10,871 nucleotides of DNA from contig SKMI01000257.1 of assembly GCA_007121115.1 (NCBI GenBank), positions 1 to 10,871 on the forward strand. Direction: 5' to 3'. Source of the DNA: Paracoccaceae bacterium. GTDB taxonomy: Bacteria > Pseudomonadota > Alphaproteobacteria > Rhodobacterales > Rhodobacteraceae. Position numbers and translations under genes: made by a program. Of the stretch, positions 1 to 6,724 are shown piece after piece (within the stretch, counting starts at the first letter, position 1; every line of letters starts with the position of its first letter). The notes under the pieces are model-generated. The model made no database searches. It had not been told where the DNA came from and saw only the letters and a program-made list of their open reading frames with translations.

Positions 1-5
1 AGTGC

Positions 6-34
6 TTGCGATACCTGGCGCCGTGTGAGATACT
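6..34 (+). promoter_or_regulatory. Possible sigma70-type promoter for the secreted protein gene
   Basis: TTGCGA (6-11) and GATACT (29-34) are separated by 17 bases. Each matches its consensus hexamer (TTGACA, TATAAT) at four of six positions. Transcription would start near base 41, leaving about 30 bases of leader containing the RBS. The hexamers are weak, so this is only a plausible candidate. Confidence 0.3.
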
Positions 35-72
35 TGAAAGTGTCCGAATACATCTCTCAGGAGAGTGAGATT

Positions 73-504
73 ATGAAAATCAAAGCCCATTTTGCCGCTG
101 CATTGGCCGCATCGGCTTTGCTGATGTCGACGCCCGCAATGGCGCAGGACCTTGATGCCGAAATTGCCGAGATCGAAGCTGTCTGCGCCACTTCTGCTGC
201 GGATTGTGCGGCAGCCATCCAGGCGTTCAACCTGCGCGCGTCCGCTGCCCCGGCGCCTGTGCTGACGGTGGCCCAACTCGGCCGCATCCAGGAAGCGGTG
301 CGGGTCGCCAGCGTGAACGCGCCAGCCGCGCAGCGCCAGACCATCCGGCGGCAACTGGCGCAGGCGCTCAACAGCGCAGCGCAGCGGACGACTTCGCCGC
401 CGCCCGCCGTCGTGGCCGCTGTGAACGCCTCGGTGCAGAACCTGTCCTTCGGTCGCGCCGCCGAGCAGGGGGCGGGCGATCCGGAGCCCGCGTCGCCGAC
501 CTGA
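73..504 (+). CDS. Small secreted alanine-rich protein, function unknown
   Basis: This encodes a 143-residue protein that I do not recognise. The ATG at 73 is preferred over an in-frame start at 25 because AGGAGAG (59-65) sits 7 bases before it and because translation then opens directly with a Sec signal peptide. That peptide has Lys2/Lys4, a hydrophobic core at about residues 7-19, and an AMA-QD cleavage site after residue 24. The mature part is about 119 residues, rich in Ala, Gln and Pro and predicted mostly helical. It has two cysteines (C38, C45) seven residues apart, which could form a disulfide in the periplasm. The C-terminus is Pro/Ala-rich and probably disordered. No catalytic motif or lipobox is visible. 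The gene has its own RBS and terminator and seems monocistronic. That it is exported is fairly sure from the leader, but any role is a guess. Confidence 0.7.
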   Translation: MKIKAHFAAALAASALLMSTPAMAQDLDAEIAEIEAVCATSAADCAAAIQAFNLRASAAPAPVLTVAQLGRIQEAVRVASVNAPAAQRQTIRRQLAQALNSAAQRTTSPPPAVVAAVNASVQNLSFGRAAEQGAGDPEPASPT

Positions 505-560
505 TCCTTCGCGCCGCGGCACCCGCAACCACGGGTCGTGCCGCGGGTATGCATTCCGGA

Positions 561-596
561 CGCCCGATGCCTGGCACCGGGCGTTTTGTTGTTTTT
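561..596 (+). terminator. Rho-independent terminator of the secreted protein gene
   Basis: CGCCCG (561-566) pairs with CGGGCG (578-583). Inside, after one A-C mismatch, TGC pairs with GCA around a CTG loop. A T-rich run, TTTTGTTGTTTTT (584-596), follows at once. A second perfect 9-bp stem, CCGCGGCAC (514-522) with GTGCCGCGG (538-546), lies just upstream without a T-run and may assist or protect the 3' end. Confidence 0.8.
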
Positions 597-825
597 GCCG
601 GTGTTGTCCGACTGATGCGATTGGTGCGGTGATACTGGGACTTGAATGGGGCTATCACGGCGAAGGGGCCTGCACCGGTTCCGGTGCGAGTCCCCCGGAG
701 CCTCTGATACCTCAGCGCATCCGGATCGGTATCTGTTGCGCCGGTTGCGTGGCATTGCTCGCGAAAAGTGCGGATGATCGGCTCGGAGTCATCTTGCGGG
801 CGCACGGTGCGTGGCCGACCGCGTG
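597..825. other. Gene-free stretch with inverted repeats between convergent genes
   Basis: No credible gene is seen here. GCACCGG (672-678) and CCGGTGC (681-687) form a tight 7-bp hairpin, which can be extended by GGGG (665-668) with CCCC (692-695). GATACC (706-711) and GGTATC (728-733) form a second inverted repeat enclosing the palindrome ATCCGGAT. GCGGGCG (796-802) pairs with CGCCCGC (829-835) across the stop codon of the minus-strand gene. None is followed by a T-run on the minus strand, so no classical terminator for that gene is visible, although the 665-695 structure could serve. Confidence 0.45.
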
Positions 826-2316
826 TCACGCCCGCCCGGGATCAGAACGACGCAGCCGCCCCAGGGCGATCGCAAGGATCACGACGAACATCATCAGGTT
901 CGCCTGGATTTCGAGGCTGAAGTCGATCAGGGAATGCAGTGCCATCTGCAGGATCACCGCAAGCCCCAGCACCGGGACGGCGTAATGCGTGCGCCGCCGC
1001 CGGATGGTCCGCACAAGACTGACAAACGCGGCGGCCAGAAGCAGCATCGGCACACTGCCCATGATCAGCCCCGCTTCGATCCACCACGTCAGATAGGTCG
1101 AATGGGCAAGATCCCAGACGAAGGCGGTGCTCACCGGCGGTTGATGCACGAGTTCAAACGCGGCCCGGAAGCCATCGATCCCCACACCCAGCAATGGCGC
1201 TTCGGCGATCATCCCGATGGCCTGCAGGTACAGTGCCGTCCGGTTGTCACCATCGGCCACCGCAAACAGGGCGCGCTCTGACAGGCCCGCGCCCATCGTC
1301 AGCGCGCCGGCCACGACCGCGACAACCGCGATCACGCTGGCGCGAAACACGGCTTTGATGGCCTGATTCTGCCATTTCAGCGCCATCACCAGATAAGCGA
1401 CCCATGCCGCAAGGAACGACGAGAGCACACCCATGCGCGATTGTGTTGCCACCAGGGTGAGCGCAATGATGAAGACCATGAGCCATAGCAAGGCCAACTC
1501 GATGTTCTTTTCGCTCAGCCATGTCTGACCGCGTGATGTGCGCGTCTGCGGTCGGTGCGCCCGCTGCAGGATCATGCAGACCCCGGCCACAAGGCCCATG
1601 CCCAGAAAAGCGGCAAAGGAATTGCGGTTCACGAATGTTCCAGTGGCAACGCCTTGATACGCCAGCTTTTCGCCCCAGAGCACGAAATCATCAAGGAAGA
1701 TCAGCGCAAGGAGCGCCCAGAACGCATGCAGCAGGACGATGAAGAACAGGCCCCAGGCGATCAGGCTGACCCGTTCCGCCCGGGTCGATATCTCGAAAAC
1801 CAGCACGAACAGGGCGAACACGCCGAACATGCGCATGGCCGCCATCAGGGTCGCGTCCGGTGCGACGCTGCCCGCCGGCAAGGTGAACCCGGCGAAACCG
1901 GTGGTCATGCCGGTCAGGCTGAGCAGAAACTGAACCAGCGCGAAGCCCGGCAAGGCCAGACCAGCCAGAATGAAGCGCCACGCCTGCGTGCAGGCCAGTG
2001 GGCGCTGCGGTTCGACGATCTGCATCGCGATCATGTAGGCCGCAAGCGCAAGGCACATGATCAGAGACCAGACCAGCCAGAACACGGGCCAGACCGACGC
2101 CATGGGGATCGGTGCCAAAGCGATCGAGGCCAGAACGAACCAGGCCGCCCCATCATTCACCGCCCGCCCCTTGCCGGTCAGTCCCGCCTGACCGGAGTTG
2201 GACGGCTGCAGCGTGCGTTCATCGAAAACCAGCGTTGGCCTGCGCGCCGCGGACGGCGGGGCCGCGGCCTGGCGGGTATGAGTTGCAGGGGGACGCGGTT
2301 TGTCGAAGTTGATCAT
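826..2316 (-). CDS. O-antigen ligase / Wzy polymerase-like membrane protein
   Basis: This is a 496-residue polytopic inner-membrane protein of the Wzy_C (O-antigen ligase) superfamily. Members polymerise lipid-linked repeat units or transfer glycan onto an acceptor on the periplasmic side. About ten to twelve hydrophobic segments lie between residues 55 and 487. Family hallmarks are GTFVNRN (226-232), TQSRMG (291-296), LLGVGIDGF (375-383) and AHSTYLTWWIEAGL (404-417), the last carrying a candidate catalytic His405. An N-terminal cytosolic tail of about 55 residues is Pro/Ala-rich. The start at 2316 (MINFDKPRPP) is chosen because the 48 codons upstream encode Gly/Arg/His-rich, non-protein-like sequence; no strong RBS precedes it. 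An alternative ATG at 2460 does have AAGAGGGA nearby. The gene lies 184 bases after a sugar transferase gene in the same direction, suggesting a shared exopolysaccharide, capsule or LPS role. Polymerase and ligase cannot be told apart from sequence alone. Confidence 0.85.
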   Translation of the reverse strand: MINFDKPRPPATHTRQAAAPPSAARRPTLVFDERTLQPSNSGQAGLTGKGRAVNDGAAWFVLASIALAPIPMASVWPVFWLVWSLIMCLALAAYMIAMQIVEPQRPLACTQAWRFILAGLALPGFALVQFLLSLTGMTTGFAGFTLPAGSVAPDATLMAAMRMFGVFALFVLVFEISTRAERVSLIAWGLFFIVLLHAFWALLALIFLDDFVLWGEKLAYQGVATGTFVNRNSFAAFLGMGLVAGVCMILQRAHRPQTRTSRGQTWLSEKNIELALLWLMVFIIALTLVATQSRMGVLSSFLAAWVAYLVMALKWQNQAIKAVFRASVIAVVAVVAGALTMGAGLSERALFAVADGDNRTALYLQAIGMIAEAPLLGVGIDGFRAAFELVHQPPVSTAFVWDLAHSTYLTWWIEAGLIMGSVPMLLLAAAFVSLVRTIRRRRTHYAVPVLGLAVILQMALHSLIDFSLEIQANLMMFVVILAIALGRLRRSDPGRA

Positions 2317-2371
2317 GAAACCCGGCTCGCACCCTGGGCCGTTCCGCCCGCGCGTGACGTGCCGGGAGCGC

Positions 2372-2407
2372 ATCGTGCCGCACGATCCCGCGGCCTCGAC
2401 CCGCGGG
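2372..2407 (-). other. Two adjacent hairpins upstream of the O-antigen-ligase-like gene
   Basis: ATCGTG (2372-2377) pairs with CACGAT (2381-2386), and CCCGCGG (2387-2393) pairs perfectly with CCGCGGG (2401-2407) around a 7-base loop. They abut each other in the 184-base gap between the sugar transferase stop and the likely start at 2316. No T-run follows on the minus strand, so this is not a standard terminator. It may structure the leader or stabilise mRNA ends. Confidence 0.4.
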
Positions 2408-2500
2408 CAGAAATCATGGGGATGCGGGGGTCTACCATGACACCCTTGCCCGCGGGACATGCGATCCCTCTTGTCATCCTTGACGGCACGCGGGTTCAGC

Positions 2501-3178
2501 CTATCGGCCCGTCATGCGCAGCACGGATGCTGCAGTCATCACGATGATGGCCAGATCCAGTAGAAGCGAAGCGTTCTGCGCATAAAGGCTGTCATACTGC
2601 ACGCGCGCCTTGTAGGTCGTCTCGTTCCGCCCACGGGTTTGCCACAGCCCGGTGATGCCCGGCCTGACCGCGAAACACTTGTCGAAGTGCGGGCCATATT
2701 TCGAAACCTCGGCCGCGGTGATGGGGCGGGGGCCGACAAGGCTCATCTCGCGCATCAGGACGTTCCAGATCTGCGGCAGTTCATCAAGGCTGGTGCGGCG
2801 CAGGAACTTGCCGATGCGGGTGATGCGCGGGTCTTGGCGCAGCTTGTAATCCCTTTGCCATTCAGCCGCGGCTTCCGGGTTCTCGGCCAGGTGCACTTTC
2901 AGCACGGCCTCGGCGTCGGGCACCATTGTGCGCAGTTTCCAGCACCTGAAACGCCGTCCGTCACGTCCAACCCGGACATGGCTGAAGAAACCCGGCCCGC
3001 CATCCAGTTTCACCAAGACCCACAACACGGCGATGACAGGCGCAAGTATCGGCAGCAGGAGGAGCGCCAATGCCACGTCAAGCACCTGCTTTCCGAAGCG
3101 CAGATACCTGCTGTGCCGACATGGGGTGCTTGGCAGGAGCTGTTCAAGCGGAACCTGAACCGTGTCTACGGAGTCCAT
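2501..3178 (-). CDS. Bacterial sugar transferase (polyprenyl-phosphate phosphoglycosyltransferase, ExoY-like)
   Basis: This is a monotopic phosphoglycosyltransferase of 225 residues from ATG 3178. The family moves a sugar-phosphate from a UDP-sugar onto undecaprenyl phosphate at the inner face of the membrane, the committed step of polysaccharide assembly. Numbered from the ATG, the proline-broken reentrant membrane helix is at about 33-58, followed by WKLRTM (80-85), the LDELPQ motif (131-136) with the Asp-Glu catalytic dyad, SLVGPRP (146-152) and RPGITGLWQ (172-180). Length and motif order fit ExoY/WbaP C-terminal-type enzymes; the extra membrane domain of full-length WbaP is absent. A TTG at 3208 in the same frame would add ten residues; neither start has a clear Shine-Dalgarno sequence. 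The Wzy-like gene follows on the same strand. The sugar specificity is not readable from sequence. Confidence 0.93.
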   Translation of the reverse strand: MDSVDTVQVPLEQLLPSTPCRHSRYLRFGKQVLDVALALLLLPILAPVIAVLWVLVKLDGGPGFFSHVRVGRDGRRFRCWKLRTMVPDAEAVLKVHLAENPEAAAEWQRDYKLRQDPRITRIGKFLRRTSLDELPQIWNVLMREMSLVGPRPITAAEVSKYGPHFDKCFAVRPGITGLWQTRGRNETTYKARVQYDSLYAQNASLLLDLAIIVMTAASVLRMTGR

Positions 3179-3285
3179 GCGAAACGCTTTTGTTGTCTGT
3201 GTGTTCAATGTAATTCAACCCAGACTTGCATCGGTGCCGTCGTGCGCGAATCAATCAGAGCGCACCTCAAGGGTGAAAGCCGATA

Positions 3286-3301
3286 GTTAATAAATGGTTA
3301 A
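3286..3301 (-). promoter_or_regulatory. Candidate CtrA binding site upstream of the sugar transferase
   Basis: Read on the minus strand the sequence is TTAACCATTTATTAAC, which fits the known CtrA full-site pattern TTAA-N7-TTAAC at every fixed base. It lies about 80-110 bases upstream of the TTG/ATG start candidates, in an AT-rich patch inside GC-rich DNA. CtrA is a conserved response regulator of alphaproteobacteria. That it controls these polysaccharide genes is inference. Confidence 0.5.
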
Positions 3302-3754
3302 ATATTTTTCTGACCCGAGCGAGCTTGCGAGCGGCCCGTAAGCCGCCAGCGCGGCGCCAGGCGCGATCTACGCCTGGTTGTGTGCCTGTGTCGGAGCGGA
3401 AAGTGCGCTGCGAGGTACCTGGGGCAGGGCCCCCGCGCCCGAGATACAGGCGCGCGCCGTTCTCGACGGCTCTGCCGGTGATGCAGGGCTTCACGGGCAC
3501 GCCCGGCGCCAACGCTTGCGGCGCCGCTGAGCGCGCTGCAAGGCAGCACCGGGCACCCATCCGCCCCCCCCACCACTACCGCCGCCCGTCATTTCACCCC
3601 ATCCGATCGGCGGCGTCAGGAGACCGCGCTTGCGCTTGCGCTGCGTGTTCCTGGCAGGGTTTCGTCACACAAGCCGGTCTGCCTGTGTTTTCGTCATAAA
3701 ATCGTTGTTTTCCAATGCCACACGGATGGGGCGATGGCGGTGTGCGTGAAAGGC
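3302..3754. other. Long intergenic region, no gene recognised
   Basis: This lies between the divergent sugar transferase and HNH genes. Translations in several frames stay open because of high GC, but none resembles a known protein. Structural features are a perfect 7-bp hairpin CCAGGCG (3357-3363) with CGCCTGG (3371-3377), a GGCGCC pair (3505-3510 and 3520-3525), a run of eight C (3564-3571), and the direct repeat TTTCGTCA at 3660-3667 and 3689-3696. A decayed coding fragment on the minus strand around 3420-3530 cannot be excluded, since its third codon positions are G/C-rich there. Confidence 0.4.
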
Positions 3755-3782
3755 TTGTCAGGCGACGACCGCAATATATAGT
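3755..3782 (+). promoter_or_regulatory. Sigma70-type promoter of the HNH gene
   Basis: TTGTCA (3755-3760) and TATAGT (3777-3782) are separated by 16 bases and each matches consensus at five of six positions. Transcription would begin near 3789, giving a leader of about 80 bases before the ATG at 3868. This is the best-matching promoter I see in the window. Confidence 0.6.
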
Positions 3783-3867
3783 GTTCGGTAATCGGCGTGC
3801 GCGATGCTCTGTCCGTGTGCTCTCGTGGTTCGCATCGCCTCTACGCCCCGCTGACGGGACATGAAAG

Positions 3868-4452
3868 ATGGATGCTGCTTTCCGCGATGAGTTCGTGCGC
3901 CAGCCTGCCGGATCGCGCCATTTTCCGGCTCTGGTCCTGAACGCAGATTATCGCCCGCTATCCTATTATCCGCTTTCCCTCTGGCCCTGGCAGGATGCGG
4001 TCAAGGCGGTGTTTCTGGACCGGGTCGATACCCTGGCCGAATATGATCATGTGGTGCGCAGCCAGTCGATGGAGATGCGCATCCCATCGGTGGTGGTGCT
4101 GCGCGAGTACGTCCGCCCGCGCAAGCGCGCGGCCTTCACCCGCTTCAATCTGTTCCTGCGCGACGAATTCACCTGCCAGTATTGCGGCGCGCAACATGAC
4201 CTGACCTTCGACCACGTCATTCCGCGCGCGCAGGGTGGGGTGACAAGCTGGGAAAACGTGGTCGCGGCCTGTGCACCTTGCAACCTGCGCAAGGGGTCCA
4301 AGTCGCTGCGCCACTCGGGTCTGCGCCTTCGCCGCACCCCGCGCGAGCCGGGGTCCGAGGAATTGCGCAACATCGGGCGCCGATTCCCGCCGAACCACCT
4401 GCATGAAAGCTGGCTGGACTTTCTCTATTGGGACAGCGAACTGGAGGCCTGA
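3868..4452 (+). CDS. HNH endonuclease family protein
   Basis: This 194-residue protein carries a C-terminal-half HNH nuclease fold with a structural zinc site. C103-x2-C106 and C135-x2-C138 are the zinc ligand pairs. D115-H116 (in FDHVIPRAQGG) supplies the catalytic histidine region, N130 is the central Asn, and N139/K142 complete the ββα-metal motif. The first 95 residues form a conserved non-nuclease part containing ALVLNADYRPLSYYPLSLW and an EMRIPSVVVLREYVR segment, typical of the widespread stand-alone HNH proteins of alphaproteobacteria and cyanobacteria. There is no neighbouring methylase, integrase or toxin gene, so a restriction, homing or phage role is not indicated. A housekeeping DNA-processing role is possible but unproven. 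The start is the ATG at 3868 with GGGA about ten bases upstream, behind a good promoter. The substrate is unknown. Confidence 0.88.
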   Translation: MDAAFRDEFVRQPAGSRHFPALVLNADYRPLSYYPLSLWPWQDAVKAVFLDRVDTLAEYDHVVRSQSMEMRIPSVVVLREYVRPRKRAAFTRFNLFLRDEFTCQYCGAQHDLTFDHVIPRAQGGVTSWENVVAACAPCNLRKGSKSLRHSGLRLRRTPREPGSEELRNIGRRFPPNHLHESWLDFLYWDSELEA

Positions 4453-4514
4453 GCCGCCGCCGGGACCCGCGTGCAAGCGGTGCTGGACTTTCCGCAAGGC
4501 AGGCGCTAATTCGC

Positions 4515-4532
4515 GCCGGTAGCGCTAACGGC
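4515..4532 (+). promoter_or_regulatory. 18-bp palindrome, candidate LacI-family operator before zwf
   Basis: GCCGGTAGCGCTAACGGC is symmetric except for one base pair, centred on TAGCGCTA with a central CG. LacI-family repressors in proteobacteria typically bind palindromes with such a central CG. It lies 68 bases before the zwf ATG. A weak promoter, TGGACT (4484-4489) and GCTAAT (4505-4510) with a 15-base gap, would place the start of transcription inside it, fitting repression. The regulator is not in the window. Confidence 0.5.
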
Positions 4533-4599
4533 GTGGATCGGGGCTTCCGTCGCGCGCCGGAAGTGGGCAGGTTTTCATGCGGTGATGAGTGAGGGCATC

Positions 4600-6045
4600 A
4601 TGGTTTCGCGGGTTATTCCGGTCGAGCGTTTCGATCTGGTGGTGTTCGGTGCCACCGGCGATCTGGCGCGGCGCAAGATCATGCCGGGACTCTACCGGCG
4701 CTGGCTGGACGGGCAGATCCCCGAAGGTTCGCGCATCATCGGCGCGGCCCGGTCGCGTCTGGATGCGGCGGGCTACGCCGAGTTGATCCGCGAGGCGCTG
4801 GCCGAATTCGTCACCGAAGCGGAACTGGCCGACGCGCGGCTGGAGCCCTTCCTGTCGATGCTGTCCTATGTTGCCATCGATGCCACCGGCACCGACGGCT
4901 GGCAGGACCTGCGCGCGCAGATGCGCGATGATGTGGTGCGGGCGGTCTATTTCTCGGTCGGCCCGTCGCTCTTCGGCGCATTGGCCGAACGGCTGCACGC
5001 CCATGGCATCACCACGCCGGACTGCCGGATCGTGGTGGAAAAACCCTTCGGCCATGATCTGGCTTCGGCCCGCGCGCTCAACCAGACGCTGGCGGCGCAT
5101 TTCGACGAGCAGCAGATCTATCGGATCGACCATTACCTGGGCAAGGAGACGGTCCAGAACCTTATGGCGGTGCGCTTCGCCAATATCCTGTTCGAACCGC
5201 TGTGGAACGCGCAATTCATCGAACACGTGCAGATCACGGTGGCCGAAACCGTGGGTGTGGACGGGCGCGGCAGTTACTACGACCGCTCGGGCGCCATGCG
5301 CGACATGGTGCAGAACCACCTGATGCAGTTGCTCTGCCTGATCGCGATGGAGCCGCCCAACCGCTTCGACCCCGATGCCATGCGCGATGAAAAGCTCAAG
5401 GTCATCCGCGCGCTGGACCCTGTCGCATCGGGCGATGTGGTGCGCGGGCAGTATGCGGGAAATGGCGGGGCCTCCTATACCGAAGACGCGGACAATCCCG
5501 AAAGCCGCACCGAAAGCTTCATCGCGCTCAAGGCCTATGTGTCGAACTGGCGCTGGAAGGGCACGCCCTTCTATCTGCGCACCGGCAAGCGGCTGCGGGC
5601 GCGGGTGTCCGAAATCGCCATCACCTTCAAGGAGCCGCCGCATTCGATCTTTGGCGAGGCCGAACGCTGGAAGGAAAACGTGCTGGTCATCCGCCTGCAA
5701 CCCGATGAAGGCATGGACCTGCGGGTGATGATCAAGGAGCCGGGCCCCGGCGGTATGCGGCTGAAGGACGTGGCGCTGGACATGAGTTTTGCCGAGGCGC
5801 TGGGCGAGGGGATGCAGATCCCCGATGCTTATGAGCGCCTGATCATGGATGTGATCCGCGGCAACCAGACGCTGTTCATGCGCTCGGACGAGGTCGAGGC
5901 CGCCTGGGCCTGGGTCGATCCGATCATCGAGGCCTGGGAAAAGCGCGGTGACGTGCCGCGCCCCTATGACCCGGGCAGTTCCGGCCCCGAGGATGCGCTG
6001 ATGCTCATGCACCGCGACGGGCGCCGCTGGCGGGAGATCAAGTGA
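4600..6045 (+). CDS. zwf: Glucose-6-phosphate 1-dehydrogenase
   Basis: Zwf oxidises glucose-6-phosphate to 6-phosphoglucono-1,5-lactone with NAD(P)+, entering the Entner-Doudoroff and oxidative pentose phosphate routes in the cytosol. The 481-residue length is normal. The N-terminal Rossmann fold carries GATGDLARRK (17-26). EKPFG (147-151) and the signature RIDHYLGKE (175-183) form the substrate pocket, and the catalytic pair is H178 and H240 (in MVQNH). K181 and the downstream YLRTGKRL (325-332) bind substrate or cofactor. The ATG at 4600 is chosen because GAGGG lies 4 bases before it and the product then begins MVSRVIPV, the usual form in Rhodobacteraceae. GTG 4582 and ATG 4585 lack an RBS. 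Its stop overlaps the pgl start (TGATG), so the two are one operon. Control probably acts through the palindrome upstream. Cofactor preference cannot be fixed from sequence. Confidence 0.97.
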   Translation: MVSRVIPVERFDLVVFGATGDLARRKIMPGLYRRWLDGQIPEGSRIIGAARSRLDAAGYAELIREALAEFVTEAELADARLEPFLSMLSYVAIDATGTDGWQDLRAQMRDDVVRAVYFSVGPSLFGALAERLHAHGITTPDCRIVVEKPFGHDLASARALNQTLAAHFDEQQIYRIDHYLGKETVQNLMAVRFANILFEPLWNAQFIEHVQITVAETVGVDGRGSYYDRSGAMRDMVQNHLMQLLCLIAMEPPNRFDPDAMRDEKLKVIRALDPVASGDVVRGQYAGNGGASYTEDADNPESRTESFIALKAYVSNWRWKGTPFYLRTGKRLRARVSEIAITFKEPPHSIFGEAERWKENVLVIRLQPDEGMDLRVMIKEPGPGGMRLKDVALDMSFAEALGEGMQIPDAYERLIMDVIRGNQTLFMRSDEVEAAWAWVDPIIEAWEKRGDVPRPYDPGSSGPEDALMLMHRDGRRWREIK

Positions 6046-6716
6046 TGGAATTCGTTGAATATCCGGACCGCGACCTGCAGATGCTGAGCCTGGCCGACCG
6101 GATTGCGTCGGACCTGGGCGCGGGGCTGCGGCGGCAGGAGAGCGTGAGCCTGAGCGTACCGGGCGGCAGCACTCCGGGACCGGTGTTCGACACGCTCAGC
6201 GGCGTGGATCTGGACTGGGACCGCGTCCATGTGGTGCTGAATGACGAACGCTGGGTGCCCGAGGATCACCCGCGTTCGAACACCGCGCTTCTGCGCCAGC
6301 GCCTGTTGCAGGACCACGCGGCGGCGGCGCAACTGGTGCCGCTTTACGCCCATGCGCCCGAACCCGAGGGCGCGCTGGACGCGCTCACCGATGGCGTGCG
6401 CGCCTGCCTGCCACTGACCGTGGCGCTGGTGGGCATGGGCGCGGACATGCACACCGCCAGCCTGTTCCCCGGTGCCGACAATCTGGACGCGGCGCTGGCG
6501 GCGGATGCGCCGCCGCTGATGGCCATGCGCGCGCCCGGTGCGCCCGAGCCGCGCATCACCCTGACCGCGCCGGTACTGCGCGGGGCGATGCATCTGCATG
6601 TGCTGATCACCGGGGCCGAAAAGCGCGAAGCGCTGGAGCGCGCGCGCAAGCTGTCCCCGTCCGAGGCGCCCATCGCCGCGCTGCTGGCGGAGGCCACGGT
6701 CCACTGGGCGGAATAG
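6045..6716 (+). CDS. pgl: 6-phosphogluconolactonase
   Basis: Pgl hydrolyses 6-phosphogluconolactone, the unstable Zwf product, to 6-phosphogluconate. The 223-residue protein belongs to the glucosamine-6-phosphate isomerase/6-phosphogluconolactonase superfamily. SVPGGSTPG (37-45) is the phosphate loop, DERWVPEDHPRSN (67-79) the second signature, and GMGADMHTASLFPG (130-143) holds the catalytic His136. RITLTAPVL (170-178) is also typical. In the third motif Met replaces the Gly found just before His in most family members. The ATG shares one base with the zwf stop, with GGGAG 8 bases upstream, so translation is coupled. In many related genomes pgi follows; here pgl is last and ends 8 bases from the convergent gene at 6725, with no visible terminator. 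Confidence 0.95.
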   Translation: MEFVEYPDRDLQMLSLADRIASDLGAGLRRQESVSLSVPGGSTPGPVFDTLSGVDLDWDRVHVVLNDERWVPEDHPRSNTALLRQRLLQDHAAAAQLVPLYAHAPEPEGALDALTDGVRACLPLTVALVGMGADMHTASLFPGADNLDAALAADAPPLMAMRAPGAPEPRITLTAPVLRGAMHLHVLITGAEKREALERARKLSPSEAPIAALLAEATVHWAE

Positions 6717-6724
6717 GGCCGCGT

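Noticed and set aside
665..740. GGTGCGAGTCC reminiscent of a cobalamin riboswitch or a tRNA T-arm
   Set aside because: The other conserved blocks of the cobalamin riboswitch, a tRNA cloverleaf and a CCA end are absent, and no plus-strand gene follows.
2317..2460. N-terminal extension of the O-antigen-ligase-like protein from ATG 2460
   Set aside because: There is an RBS-like AAGAGGGA, but the 48 extra residues look non-coding and include hairpin sequence; the start at 2316 is preferred, though not proven.
1555..2547. 330-codon open frame on the plus strand
   Set aside because: Highly charged Gln/Arg/His-rich translation opposite a clear membrane protein; no recognisable domain.
3267..3560. 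97-codon open frame on the minus strand in the intergenic region
   Set aside because: No recognisable product. Its C-terminus runs through the AT-rich CtrA-like promoter patch. Kept only as a possible gene remnant.
3620..3645. Short GCTTGC-type tandem repeat
   Set aside because: Only two to three copies of a six-base unit in GC-rich DNA; expected by chance and no sign of an array.
3325..3699. 124-codon open frame on the plus strand in the intergenic region
   Set aside because: Arg/Ala/Pro-rich low-complexity translation, no RBS and no motif.
4525..6012. 495-codon open frame on the minus strand opposite zwf
   Set aside because: Its translation is rich in His, Arg, Gln and Asp with no domain pattern. 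It is the usual antisense shadow of a GC-rich gene, and zwf itself is unmistakable.
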